DNA from: Gemmatimonadota bacterium
GTDB lineage: Bacteria; Gemmatimonadota; Gemmatimonadetes; Longimicrobiales; Gaopeijiaceae
Direction: 5' to 3'
Length of the DNA stretch: 64,000 nt
NCBI GenBank assembly: GCA_028873845.1
Contig: JAPPNO010000035.1
Coordinates: 1 to 64,000 of the forward strand
Made by a program: the position numbers and the translations under genes. Each line of letters starts with the position of its first letter. Positions within the stretch are counted from its first letter, which is position 1. Positions 25,085-32,671 of this stretch are shown piece after piece. Below the pieces are notes generated by a model. It searched no databases and was not told the DNA's origin. It was given only the letters and a program-made list of their open reading frames with translations.

Positions 25085-25580
25085 ACACTGGCTCGATGCT
25101 GCCGAACAGCTTCTCCATGAATCGCGACCCGGGGCGCCTCGCCAGGTCAACCTTCGATGCGCCGTGAGTCTCGTGTATTACGCCCTCTTCCACTGGCTGG
25201 CGAATTGCGCCGCCGACGCACTCGCCGGTGCCGCGAAGCCGCGGGACCGCAGCTGGACACGGGTCTATCGCGGTCTCCATCATCACCAGGTGCGCAAGCA
25301 ATGCCGCGTGGAACGACTACCCGGCGGTCTTCCATCATCGATCCGCCGGTTTTCCGCGGAGCTCGTTGTAATGCAGGCCAGCAGGCACCAGGCCGACTAC
25401 GACCCGGACACGCGGTTCTCCAAGGGCGACGTTACGGTCTTCCTGGCGACAGCGAATCGTCTCCTTCGGGATCTCCAGGGTACGACGCTCCGCCGAAAGA
25501 CGGGCTCTAGCCATACACGTGCTCTTCCGGGAGCGGCCCGCCTGAGCCGGGAGTCGGGCGAGCCCAAGGGCCGGGCTTAG
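25074..25580 (+). CDS. HEPN-like domain protein, copy 2 (intact)
   Basis: 168 aa. The opening MNPEHWLDAAEQLL and the helix RCAVSLVYYALFHWLANCAADAL resemble HEPN-fold proteins, as does the later SRHQADYDPDTRFSKGDVTVFLATANRLL, whose R-x-x-ADYD and following helix are typical of this HEPN group. A possible RNase motif of the R-x(4-6)-H type is RVYRGLH at about residues 62-68. HEPN proteins are frequently RNase toxins or AMPylation targets in TA and defence systems. The gene overlaps its small partner; a second, truncated copy of the pair lies 9 kb upstream. Toxin function is inference. Confidence 0.72.
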   Translation: MNPEHWLDAAEQLLHESRPGAPRQVNLRCAVSLVYYALFHWLANCAADALAGAAKPRDRSWTRVYRGLHHHQVRKQCRVERLPGGLPSSIRRFSAELVVMQASRHQADYDPDTRFSKGDVTVFLATANRLLRDLQGTTLRRKTGSSHTRALPGAARLSRESGEPKGRA

Positions 25581-25661
25581 CTGGCAACCGGGCCTTCCCC
25601 GCGCTAATGTAACGGGCCCCATCACCCGATCAGAAGACCGCCCACAGCACCGAGAATTGTC

Positions 25662-28403
25662 ATGAAAAAGGGCCTTGTCACGCTTGCCGCATCCCGCATC
25701 CCCGGCCCACTCGCGGCCCTCTTTGCCCTGGCCGCCGCGGCCACCCCCGCCACCGCCCAGCTCACCACCCCCGAGGAGCAGTTCGGCTACCGGATCGGCA
25801 CCGACTACCAGCTCATCAACTACCAGGGCCTCACCGACTACTGGCAGCTCCTCGCCCGGCAATCCGACCGCATGACGCTGGAGTCGATCGGCAGGACCGA
25901 GGAGGGGCGCGAACAGTGGATGGCGACGATCACTTCGCCCGCCAACCGGCCCCACATCGAACGCTACAAGGAGATCGCGCGGCGGCTCGCGCAGGCCGAC
26001 GGCATCGCCGAGGAGGAGGCCCGCGCGCTGGCGGCCGAAGGTAAGGCCGTGATCTGGATCGACGGCGGACTGCACGCGAGCGAGCTGCTCGGCATTCAGC
26101 AGCTCATGGAGCTCGTGTGGCAGATGGTGAGCCGCGACGACCCCGAGACGATGCGCTTCCTGGACGAGGTCATCCTCCTGGCGGTGCACGCCAACCCGGA
26201 CGGACACGCCCTGTACGCCAACTGGTACATGCGGAGCGACGACCCGCTCGAGCGCTCGACGCGCGGCATTCCCGTCCTCTACCAGAAGTACGCCGGGCAC
26301 GACAACAACCGCGACTTCTACATGGCCTCGCTCGCCGAGACCGAGAACATGAACCGGGTCATGTACCGCGAGTGGTTCCCGCAGATCGTCTACAACCATC
26401 ATCAGACCGGTCCGTCGGGCACGGTCATGTTCGCGCCGCCCTTCCGCGACCCGCCCAACCACAACCTCGACCCGATCATCATCACCAGCCTGGACCAGGT
26501 GGGGTCGGCCATGCACCACCGCTTTGTGGTCGAGGGCAAGGGCGGCACCACGATGCGGAGCGGCGCGAGCTACTCGACCTGGTGGAACGGCGGCCTGCGC
26601 ACCACGCCCTACTTCAAGAACATGATCGGGCTGCTCACGGAGACCATCGGCCACCCGACGCCGATCGAGATCCCCTTCCTGCCCAACCGTCAGATCACTC
26701 ACGGCGACCTGCCGCTACCGGTCAACCCGGGCGCGTGGCACTTCCGGCAGTCGGTCGACTACTCGCAGACGGCGAACCGGGCAGTGCTCGACTACGCGTC
26801 GCGCAACCGCGAGCACCTGCTCTTCAACATCTGGCGCATGGGGATGAACTCGATCGAGCGGGGCAGCCGCGACTCGTGGACGGTGCTGCCGAGCTGGATC
26901 GACCGGGTGGCCGAGGAAGTCGGCGCACGGGGTTCACAGGAGGAGTACGAGCGGTATCTGCGTGATCCGGACAAGCGCGACGCCCGCGGGTACATCCTGC
27001 CCGCGAGCCAGCGCAACTTCCCCACCGCGACCCGCTTCGTGAACGCGCTGCTCAAGGGCGGCGTGAAGGTGCACCGGGCGGTGTCCGACTTCAACGTGGC
27101 CGGGAAGGACTACCCGGCGGGCTCGTACGTGGTGACCGCGGCGCAGGCCTTCCGGCCGCATGTGATCGACATGTTCGAGCCGCAGAACCACCCGAACGAC
27201 TTCCAGTACCCGGGCGGGCCGCCGATCGCGCCGTACGACAACGCGGGGTGGACGCTGGCGCTCCAGATGGGCGTCGAGTTCGACAGGATCCTCGACGGGT
27301 TCAGCGGTCCCTTCGAGGAGATCGAGTGGCTGGCCGAGCCGATGGCGGGCGTTGTGGCGGGGATCGAGTCGCCGGTGGGCTACGTGGTGGACCATGTGAA
27401 CGCGGCGTTTGCGGCGGTGAACCGGGTGCTTGCGGGCGGCGGACAGGTGTTCTGGGTTGAGGGGGCGTTCAGCGCGGGGGACGCGTCGTTCGAGCCGGGT
27501 GCGTTCTACATCCCCGCGGCGGCCGTTTCGCGGTCGCAGGTCGAGGAATGGGCCACCGAGCTCGGCGTCACCTTCCACGGGGTCGCGGCCAGGTCCGCGG
27601 GCCCCATGCTCGAGCTGACAAACGCGCGAGTCGGCCTGTGGGACCGCTACGGCGGCTCGATGCCTTCCGGGTGGACGCGCTACATATTGGAGGACTTCGA
27701 GTTCAACTTCGAGGTGATCTACCCGCCCGAGATCGACGAGGGGTCGCTGAACGACCGCTTCGACGTGATCATCCTGCCCGACGGCGCGATGGGCGGCGGG
27801 CGCGGCTTCCGCTTCGGCGGCGGGCCCGGCGACGACTTCCTGGCGAGCCTGCCGGACTCGCTGCGCGCGCGCGTCGGATCGCTGAGCGACGACGCGAGCC
27901 TGCCCGCGCTGCGCGAGTTCATCGAGAACGGCGGCGCGGTGATCGCGATCGGGTCTTCCACCGCGCTGGGACCGGATCTCGGCCTCCCCCTCGCCAACTT
28001 CATGGTGGACGACGACGGCCGCCCGCTCAGCCGCGACGATTACTTCACTCCCGGCTCGATCCACGACATCCGGGTCGAGCACGGCAGCCCGATCACGCAC
28101 GGACTGGGCGACCGGGTGCGCGTGCTGCACAGCCACAGCCCCGTCTACCGGATCGAGGAGGGCGCGGCCAACGTGCGGCGCCTGGCCTGGTATGATTCGG
28201 CGACGCCGCTCGTGAGCGGGTGGGCGTGGGGACAGCAGCACCTGCAGGGCGGCACCAGCATGATCGAGGCCGACATCGGGTCCGGAAAGCTCTTCCTCTT
28301 CGGACCCAAGATCACCTTCCGGTCCCAGTCCCACGGGACCTTCCCGCTGCTCTTCAACGGGATTCACTACGGGGCGGCGAAGCGGCCGGGGCCGGTGAGT
28401 TGA
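25662..28403 (+). CDS. Secreted M14-family zinc carboxypeptidase-like protein
   Basis: 913 aa. Signal peptide of about 32 residues ending ATPATAQ. The catalytic domain follows: GRTEEGREQW, the zinc motif GGLHASE (H-x-x-E) at about residue 138, ANPDGHALYANWYMRSDDP with the substrate-binding Asn/Arg region, HDNNRDFY, and the third ligand in QIVYNHHQTG at about 245. The C-terminal 300 residues look like a class-I glutamine-amidotransferase-like Rossmann domain (FDVIILPDGAMGGG, GGAVIAIGSSTAL) that often follows M14 domains in this group. Probably a periplasmic peptidase for nutrient acquisition. A monocistronic gene by spacing. Confidence 0.9.
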   Translation: MKKGLVTLAASRIPGPLAALFALAAAATPATAQLTTPEEQFGYRIGTDYQLINYQGLTDYWQLLARQSDRMTLESIGRTEEGREQWMATITSPANRPHIERYKEIARRLAQADGIAEEEARALAAEGKAVIWIDGGLHASELLGIQQLMELVWQMVSRDDPETMRFLDEVILLAVHANPDGHALYANWYMRSDDPLERSTRGIPVLYQKYAGHDNNRDFYMASLAETENMNRVMYREWFPQIVYNHHQTGPSGTVMFAPPFRDPPNHNLDPIIITSLDQVGSAMHHRFVVEGKGGTTMRSGASYSTWWNGGLRTTPYFKNMIGLLTETIGHPTPIEIPFLPNRQITHGDLPLPVNPGAWHFRQSVDYSQTANRAVLDYASRNREHLLFNIWRMGMNSIERGSRDSWTVLPSWIDRVAEEVGARGSQEEYERYLRDPDKRDARGYILPASQRNFPTATRFVNALLKGGVKVHRAVSDFNVAGKDYPAGSYVVTAAQAFRPHVIDMFEPQNHPNDFQYPGGPPIAPYDNAGWTLALQMGVEFDRILDGFSGPFEEIEWLAEPMAGVVAGIESPVGYVVDHVNAAFAAVNRVLAGGGQVFWVEGAFSAGDASFEPGAFYIPAAAVSRSQVEEWATELGVTFHGVAARSAGPMLELTNARVGLWDRYGGSMPSGWTRYILEDFEFNFEVIYPPEIDEGSLNDRFDVIILPDGAMGGGRGFRFGGGPGDDFLASLPDSLRARVGSLSDDASLPALREFIENGGAVIAIGSSTALGPDLGLPLANFMVDDDGRPLSRDDYFTPGSIHDIRVEHGSPITHGLGDRVRVLHSHSPVYRIEEGAANVRRLAWYDSATPLVSGWAWGQQHLQGGTSMIEADIGSGKLFLFGPKITFRSQSHGTFPLLFNGIHYGAAKRPGPVS

Positions 28404-28443
28404 CGGGGCCTCCGCCAGTCCGCGCGGGAGGTTCTGCCGAGCG

Positions 28444-29397
28444 TTGACTGAGCCCCCCGCGTCGGCGCCGACCGGCAACCCATCCGATATCCCGGCCGAG
28501 ACGCAACCGGAACGAGAGCCTCTGAACCCCTTCGAGGCACTCCGCACCCGCACGCTCATACCGTGGATGATCCTGGGGGGTGTGCTCCTCCTTGCGGCTG
28601 TATACCTCGTGTCCCTGGTGACACCACTGGATCCCGGCGACCCGGCGACCGGAGACGTCCTGCGCCTGCTGTCGATCTTCGGCGCGGTGCTGGCGTGGAT
28701 CGTGTGGGCCTGCCGTCGTGCCGGGGTCGGCTTGGGCCGGCTGGTGGGCAGGATCCCGGCTGGACACAACTGGTGGGCTACCCTGGGCCTGCTGGCCGTG
28801 ACCATGGTCTTCGCGATCGGGTCGGGGGCCATCGTCAACTACGGCCTGGCCGTGGCCGCCCCGGGGGTCCTCGAGTTTCTGCTCGAGGCGGTCGAACCCA
28901 ACCCGCCGCTCGCCTACCATGTGGCCATGGCCGTCGTAGCCGTGGTCCTTGGGCCGGCGATCGAGGAGCTGCTCTTTCGGGGAGTCCTGCTCAATCGCTG
29001 GGCGGCGAAGTGGAGCGTCGCCAGGGCCGTGGTGGCAACCTCGGTCGCCTTCGGAATCCTGCACGGGAATCCGGTCGGCGTCACCGCGGCGGGCCTTGTC
29101 ATGGCCGTCCTCTACCTGAGGACCGGGACGCTTCTGGTCCCCATCGCCTTTCACGCCGCGAACAATCTCGTCGCGAGGATCCTCCGGTTCATGGCGGGTC
29201 CAATGGAGCCCGTGGATGTTGCAGCCGAGATCCAGGAAATCCGTGACGCGGCGCTCTGGGGGATAGCCATCGTGACGGTGACACTGCCGGTGCTGGTGTG
29301 GTACTTGCGGCGGCATTGGCCCTCGCGGGGGGCACGAATTCCGTATCTTACGGATTCTCGGGCCGCAGGAACTCCGGGAATTGCGGAAAATCCGTAA
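28444..29397 (+). CDS. CPBP-family (CAAX-type) intramembrane protease
   Basis: 317 aa with about seven hydrophobic segments. The ABI/CPBP motifs are present: EELLFRGVLLNRW (EExxxR) at about residue 178, FGILHGNP at about 202 and AFHAANNLVAR at about 238. These Glu/His residues form the intramembrane glutamyl protease site of Rce1-like proteins. Bacterial relatives are associated with processing or with bacteriocin immunity; the substrate here is unknown. The start is a TTG at 28444; the first 35 residues are Pro/Glu-rich and cytoplasmic. Confidence 0.85.
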   Translation: MTEPPASAPTGNPSDIPAETQPEREPLNPFEALRTRTLIPWMILGGVLLLAAVYLVSLVTPLDPGDPATGDVLRLLSIFGAVLAWIVWACRRAGVGLGRLVGRIPAGHNWWATLGLLAVTMVFAIGSGAIVNYGLAVAAPGVLEFLLEAVEPNPPLAYHVAMAVVAVVLGPAIEELLFRGVLLNRWAAKWSVARAVVATSVAFGILHGNPVGVTAAGLVMAVLYLRTGTLLVPIAFHAANNLVARILRFMAGPMEPVDVAAEIQEIRDAALWGIAIVTVTLPVLVWYLRRHWPSRGARIPYLTDSRAAGTPGIAENP

Positions 29398-29405
29398 CTT
29401 CCGTA
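29340..29405 (+). promoter_or_regulatory. TCCGTA operator array upstream of Phd/VapC locus
   Basis: TCCGTA-TCT-TACGGA at 29340-29354 is a perfect palindrome, and two more TCCGTA half-sites occur as a direct repeat at 29391-29396 and 29400-29405, ending 10 bases before the antitoxin ATG. Four copies of one 6-mer in 66 bases of locally AT-rich DNA strongly suggest an autoregulatory operator bound by the Phd-like antitoxin. The first site overlaps the 3' end of the protease gene. Confidence 0.7.
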
Positions 29406-29415
29406 TTTTGAGAGC

Positions 29416-29724
29416 ATGTCCAAACCAACCGGATCATCCAACCGCTCGCGGGTTGTGAGCGCCACCGAAGCCGCGAAGAAGTTCGGCGAGGTCCTGGCGC
29501 GGGTGCGCGAGGAACGCGCGGTCTACGTGGTGGAGCGGCGCGGAAAGCCGGTCGCCCGGATCAGTCCGGTGGAGGAAAAGGTCTTTACGGAAGCGGATTT
29601 CGTCGAACTGATCCGTTCTGGCGCGATCCCCTCCGCGGGGCCGGAGTACAAGCGCGCGGTGGAGGAGGGAATCGCGTTCTTCAACCGGCCCGAGGTGCCG
29701 AAGAGTCCTTGGGAACGCTACTAG
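29416..29724 (+). CDS. Phd/YefM-family antitoxin
   Basis: 102 aa. The fold-defining region is SRVVSATEAAKKFGEVLARVREERAVYVVERRGKPVARISPVEE, where the ATEAAKKFGEVL helix and the V-x-x-RGKPVA strand are typical of Phd/YefM DNA-binding antitoxins. The acidic/aromatic C-terminus (FNRPEVPKSPWERY) would wrap the toxin. Its 3' end overlaps the start of the PIN toxin gene by 16 bases. A four-half-site TCCGTA operator lies directly upstream. Confidence 0.9.
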   Translation: MSKPTGSSNRSRVVSATEAAKKFGEVLARVREERAVYVVERRGKPVARISPVEEKVFTEADFVELIRSGAIPSAGPEYKRAVEEGIAFFNRPEVPKSPWERY

Positions 29725-30113
29725 ACGCGAGCGTCCTGATCGCAGTGGAGCACGGACTGCTCGCTGAAGACCGAGTGTTCGCGAACCCCGGACGGCAGCA
29801 CGGATCAATGGCCATTGCCGCCATTACCGCGGCGGAAATGCTCCATGGCCTTCACCGGGTGGGTGGTTCTCATCGCGTCAAGGCGGAAGCCTTCGCCCGG
29901 TTCTGGATGGAGGCGCTGCCCGTGATCCCCTTCAATCTTGAAATCGCCAGGGTACATGCGACTCTTGGCGCCCACCTGGCCCGCTCCGGCCCTCCACTCG
30001 GTGCACACGACCTCATGGTCGCAGCCACCGCCGTGCACCTCGGCTACCGCGTGGCAACCCGTGACCGGCGCAGCTTCCATCTGGTCGACGGCCTGACGGT
30101 CGAGTATTGGTGA
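29709..30113 (+). CDS. vapC: VapC-type PIN-domain RNase toxin
   Basis: 134-aa PIN domain, apparently intact. The acidic residues of the active site are visible: LLDASVLIA (Asp6), TAAEMLHG (Glu about 46), LGAHDLMVAATA (Asp about 100) and ATRDRRSF (Asp about 118). VapC toxins cleave tRNA or rRNA when released from the antitoxin. The start is probably TTG at 29709, within the antitoxin gene; no ATG occurs at a suitable position before the first catalytic Asp. Confidence 0.9.
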   Translation: MGTLLDASVLIAVEHGLLAEDRVFANPGRQHGSMAIAAITAAEMLHGLHRVGGSHRVKAEAFARFWMEALPVIPFNLEIARVHATLGAHLARSGPPLGAHDLMVAATAVHLGYRVATRDRRSFHLVDGLTVEYW

Positions 30114-30142
30114 GGACGCGCGCGGGCGGCCCGGCGACCCGC

Positions 30143-31084
30143 ATGACCCGGGTCGCCGCGATCGACGCCGGGTCGAACGCCATCCGCTTCGTGGTCGCCG
30201 ACTTCGACGGACCGCTCTCGTACACCATCGTCCACAGGGTCCGGGAGCCGATCCGCCTCGGCCACAACGTCTTCACGCGCGGCGGCCTCGACGAGGACAC
30301 CATGGACCTCGCGGTCGCGGCCTTCCGCCTCTTTCGCCGGCATATGGACGCGCTCGGTGTGGAGCGTTTTCGCGCCGTCGCCACCAGCGCGACCCGCGAA
30401 GCGGCGAACCGCGACCTGTTTCTGGACAGAATCCGCGCGCGCACCGGCATCACCCTGGAGCCGATCAGCGGCCAGGAGGAGGCGCGCCTCGTCCACCTGG
30501 CCGTCGGCAGCCGCGTCGACCTGTCGGAGGGGCGCTGGATTCTGGTCGACCTGGGTGGCGGCAGCGTAGAGGTGTCGCTGGTCGATGAGGCCGGAATCCT
30601 CTGGAGCGAATCCTATCAGGTGGGCACGGTCCGCCTGCTGGAGACCCTGACGGCCGCGCGGGGCTGCCATGACTCGCTGCTGGCCTGGGTGCGCCTTCAG
30701 TTGCGTCCCCTCACCATCCCCTCTCCCAACCGGTATCCGGGTCCCACCGCCTTCGCCGCGACCGGGGGCAACATCGAAGCCATCGCCGGGCTGGCCCTCA
30801 GCTATCTGGATCCCCTCAAGATCGCGATCCTGCCCTCGAACCGGCTCGACGCGGTGATCCACATGCTAGCCGAAATGACCGTGCAGGAGCGGATCCACGA
30901 GCTGCAGCTGCGCCCCGACCGCGCCGACGTGATCCTGCCCGCCGCGCTGGTGTACCGGCACTTCGCGCAGATGGTGGGCACGGGGCAGATCGTGGTGCCG
31001 AGCGTGGGGGTGAAGGAGGGGGTGTTGGTGGATATGGCGGGGAGAAGTCGGCCGGCGCCGGGCAAGCGCGAGGCCCCTGGCTGA
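30143..31084 (+). CDS. Ppx/GppA-family phosphatase (exopolyphosphatase-like)
   Basis: About 313 aa. ASKHA-fold motifs: VAAIDAGSNAIRFVVAD at the start, ATSATREAANRDLFLDRI at about 85, ISGQEEARLVHLAV at about 110, LVDLGGGSVEVSLV at about 135 and ATGGNIEAIAGLAL at about 210. Enzymes of this family hydrolyse polyphosphate or pppGpp. Length corresponds to the two-domain short form without the C-terminal HD domain. ATG at 30143 gives the conserved N-terminus; the upstream in-frame TTG would overlap vapC. Confidence 0.9.
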   Translation: MTRVAAIDAGSNAIRFVVADFDGPLSYTIVHRVREPIRLGHNVFTRGGLDEDTMDLAVAAFRLFRRHMDALGVERFRAVATSATREAANRDLFLDRIRARTGITLEPISGQEEARLVHLAVGSRVDLSEGRWILVDLGGGSVEVSLVDEAGILWSESYQVGTVRLLETLTAARGCHDSLLAWVRLQLRPLTIPSPNRYPGPTAFAATGGNIEAIAGLALSYLDPLKIAILPSNRLDAVIHMLAEMTVQERIHELQLRPDRADVILPAALVYRHFAQMVGTGQIVVPSVGVKEGVLVDMAGRSRPAPGKREAPG

Positions 31085-31103
31085 AACGGCGCCGCGCCGG
31101 GCC

Positions 31104-31120
31104 GACCTGCGCCTCAGGTC
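31104..31120. terminator. Short hairpin between convergent genes
   Basis: GACCTG-CGCCT-CAGGTC forms a 6-bp perfect stem in the 56-base gap between the Ppx stop and the convergent propeller-gene stop. There is no T-run on either side, so termination is only a possibility. Confidence 0.3.
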
Positions 31121-31140
31121 AAGCGGCTACGATCACGCGG

Positions 31141-32517
31141 TCATCCGCCTTGCCTGATTCCGTACAATGCCACGCGCTCGGCATCCATGTCGTCCCTCTC
31201 TCGAACGAGCACGTAGTCTTGCCCCAATTCGAGGATGTCCCCCGAAGGTCCGGAGGCAGCACGAGCCAGCGGCAGTCCGTCCTCGCCGAAGATCGTCCAC
31301 TGCCACACCTCCCGGGTGACCAGCCTGGGCGGAGGAACGTAGTCGGAGACCCAGAGGCGACCGGCATTGTCGAATCGCATTTCGCTGAAGAAGGGGATCG
31401 TGCCGCCCTCCGGTATCTCGTCCAGGTATTGCAGCGCGAGCTCTGCGGGGCTCCTGGCCGTCGTCGGATCGGCCACCCATGCCCTTACCGAGTCGAGGTG
31501 CTGCCGAGTCACGACTTCGGGCCGTTTGTCGACCCGCAGGATCCTTTGCAGCGAGCCGGTGGAGTCACGCAACCTTATCTCGAACCTGCCGGATTGCCCC
31601 ACCGCCACCAACCCGGGGCCGAACGCCCAACTGCCCTTCGGGGAAAAGAGTTCTTCGACACTCCAATCCCATGGCATGCCGGAACGACCGACTCCCGTGA
31701 TGCTCGCGCGGTGCGCATTCGGGACGGAGTCGATCACCACAGTGGTGTCGTCCGCCGCGAGCGCCAGGAAGAGCATCCCGCCGGGGCGCCGTACAACCGC
31801 GTCAAGTTCAAGTCTGGGGGAGGGGCCTTCGCGGCGCGCACCATATGAAAAAAGCGTTCCGTCACCGGTGAGTCCGGCGAAATAGCAAAGCGGCGGATCG
31901 TGGAATGATCTCGCGTCACCCGAACGACAGGCGCCCGGCCGGGTCAACACCAGGTTGGCCCGGTCATCAAAGAGGGTCACTCTCGCCAACTCGTTGTCCG
32001 CCACGGCGAATCCCCCATGTGGAAGCCTTTGCAGGGACACGGCCTTGAACTCTCCGGGACCCTCGCCCATGCCCCCGAATGCCCGGCGAAAGCCGCCATC
32101 CGAGCCGAAGACGCGAAACTCGAAATCGAATTCTTCCACGATTACGATTTCGCCGGTGTGGAGTCTGAGGGCGTCCTCGACCCCGCCGAACATGTAGGGA
32201 TCTTCCGCAACTCTCTCGCCGATCGTAACCAGGGGCTCAGCAGAAAGGGACCATACCGGGAGGCTGTCGAGGAACCTTCCGGCCACCTCGACGAGCTGTA
32301 CTTCGCCGGAGTCGGTCACCGTGACCGTCGCCGGCGTTTGCGACGGGGTCGGTTCAGCACAACCGGCAAGCACGCAGGACACGATCACCGTCACGGCAGG
32401 TGGCGGGCAAACCACCGCCACGGTCTCCCCGCGCAGGGATGGCCTGGATCCGCCGGCACCGGTGCTGCGCCTTGCGTTGACGGGACGCAGGAGGGGAGGG
32501 TTCACGATCTGTGCCAT
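31141..32517 (-). CDS. 6-bladed beta-propeller lipoprotein
   Basis: About 458 aa. A hydrophobic stretch ending in VIVSCVLAGC|AEP gives a lipobox with the acylated Cys, preceded by a long, basic N-terminus; other ATG starts at 32562 or 32550 are possible. The mature part shows the repeated pattern of six-bladed propellers: GEIVIVEEFDFEFRVFGSDGGFRRAFGGMGEGPGEF, then SLQRLPHGGFAVADNELARVTLFD. The GxGxGPGEF turn is typical of this family. These proteins are abundant and uncharacterised; anchored to the outer membrane, function unknown. Confidence 0.8.
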   Translation of the reverse strand: MAQIVNPPLLRPVNARRSTGAGGSRPSLRGETVAVVCPPPAVTVIVSCVLAGCAEPTPSQTPATVTVTDSGEVQLVEVAGRFLDSLPVWSLSAEPLVTIGERVAEDPYMFGGVEDALRLHTGEIVIVEEFDFEFRVFGSDGGFRRAFGGMGEGPGEFKAVSLQRLPHGGFAVADNELARVTLFDDRANLVLTRPGACRSGDARSFHDPPLCYFAGLTGDGTLFSYGARREGPSPRLELDAVVRRPGGMLFLALAADDTTVVIDSVPNAHRASITGVGRSGMPWDWSVEELFSPKGSWAFGPGLVAVGQSGRFEIRLRDSTGSLQRILRVDKRPEVVTRQHLDSVRAWVADPTTARSPAELALQYLDEIPEGGTIPFFSEMRFDNAGRLWVSDYVPPPRLVTREVWQWTIFGEDGLPLARAASGPSGDILELGQDYVLVRERDDMDAERVALYGIRQGG

Positions 32518-32671
32518 TTGAGGGGTGGGATGGAGTCCGCCCGTCATCATCAACCCTGCCATGCCATATCGGATTGTGTCCGGGGGCTCCGCGGTTGCCG
32601 GCGATTCGGAAGGCTCCGGTCACCCGTCGCGGACGCCGACTTCAGAAACCGGCGTTCACGACGAACCACCC

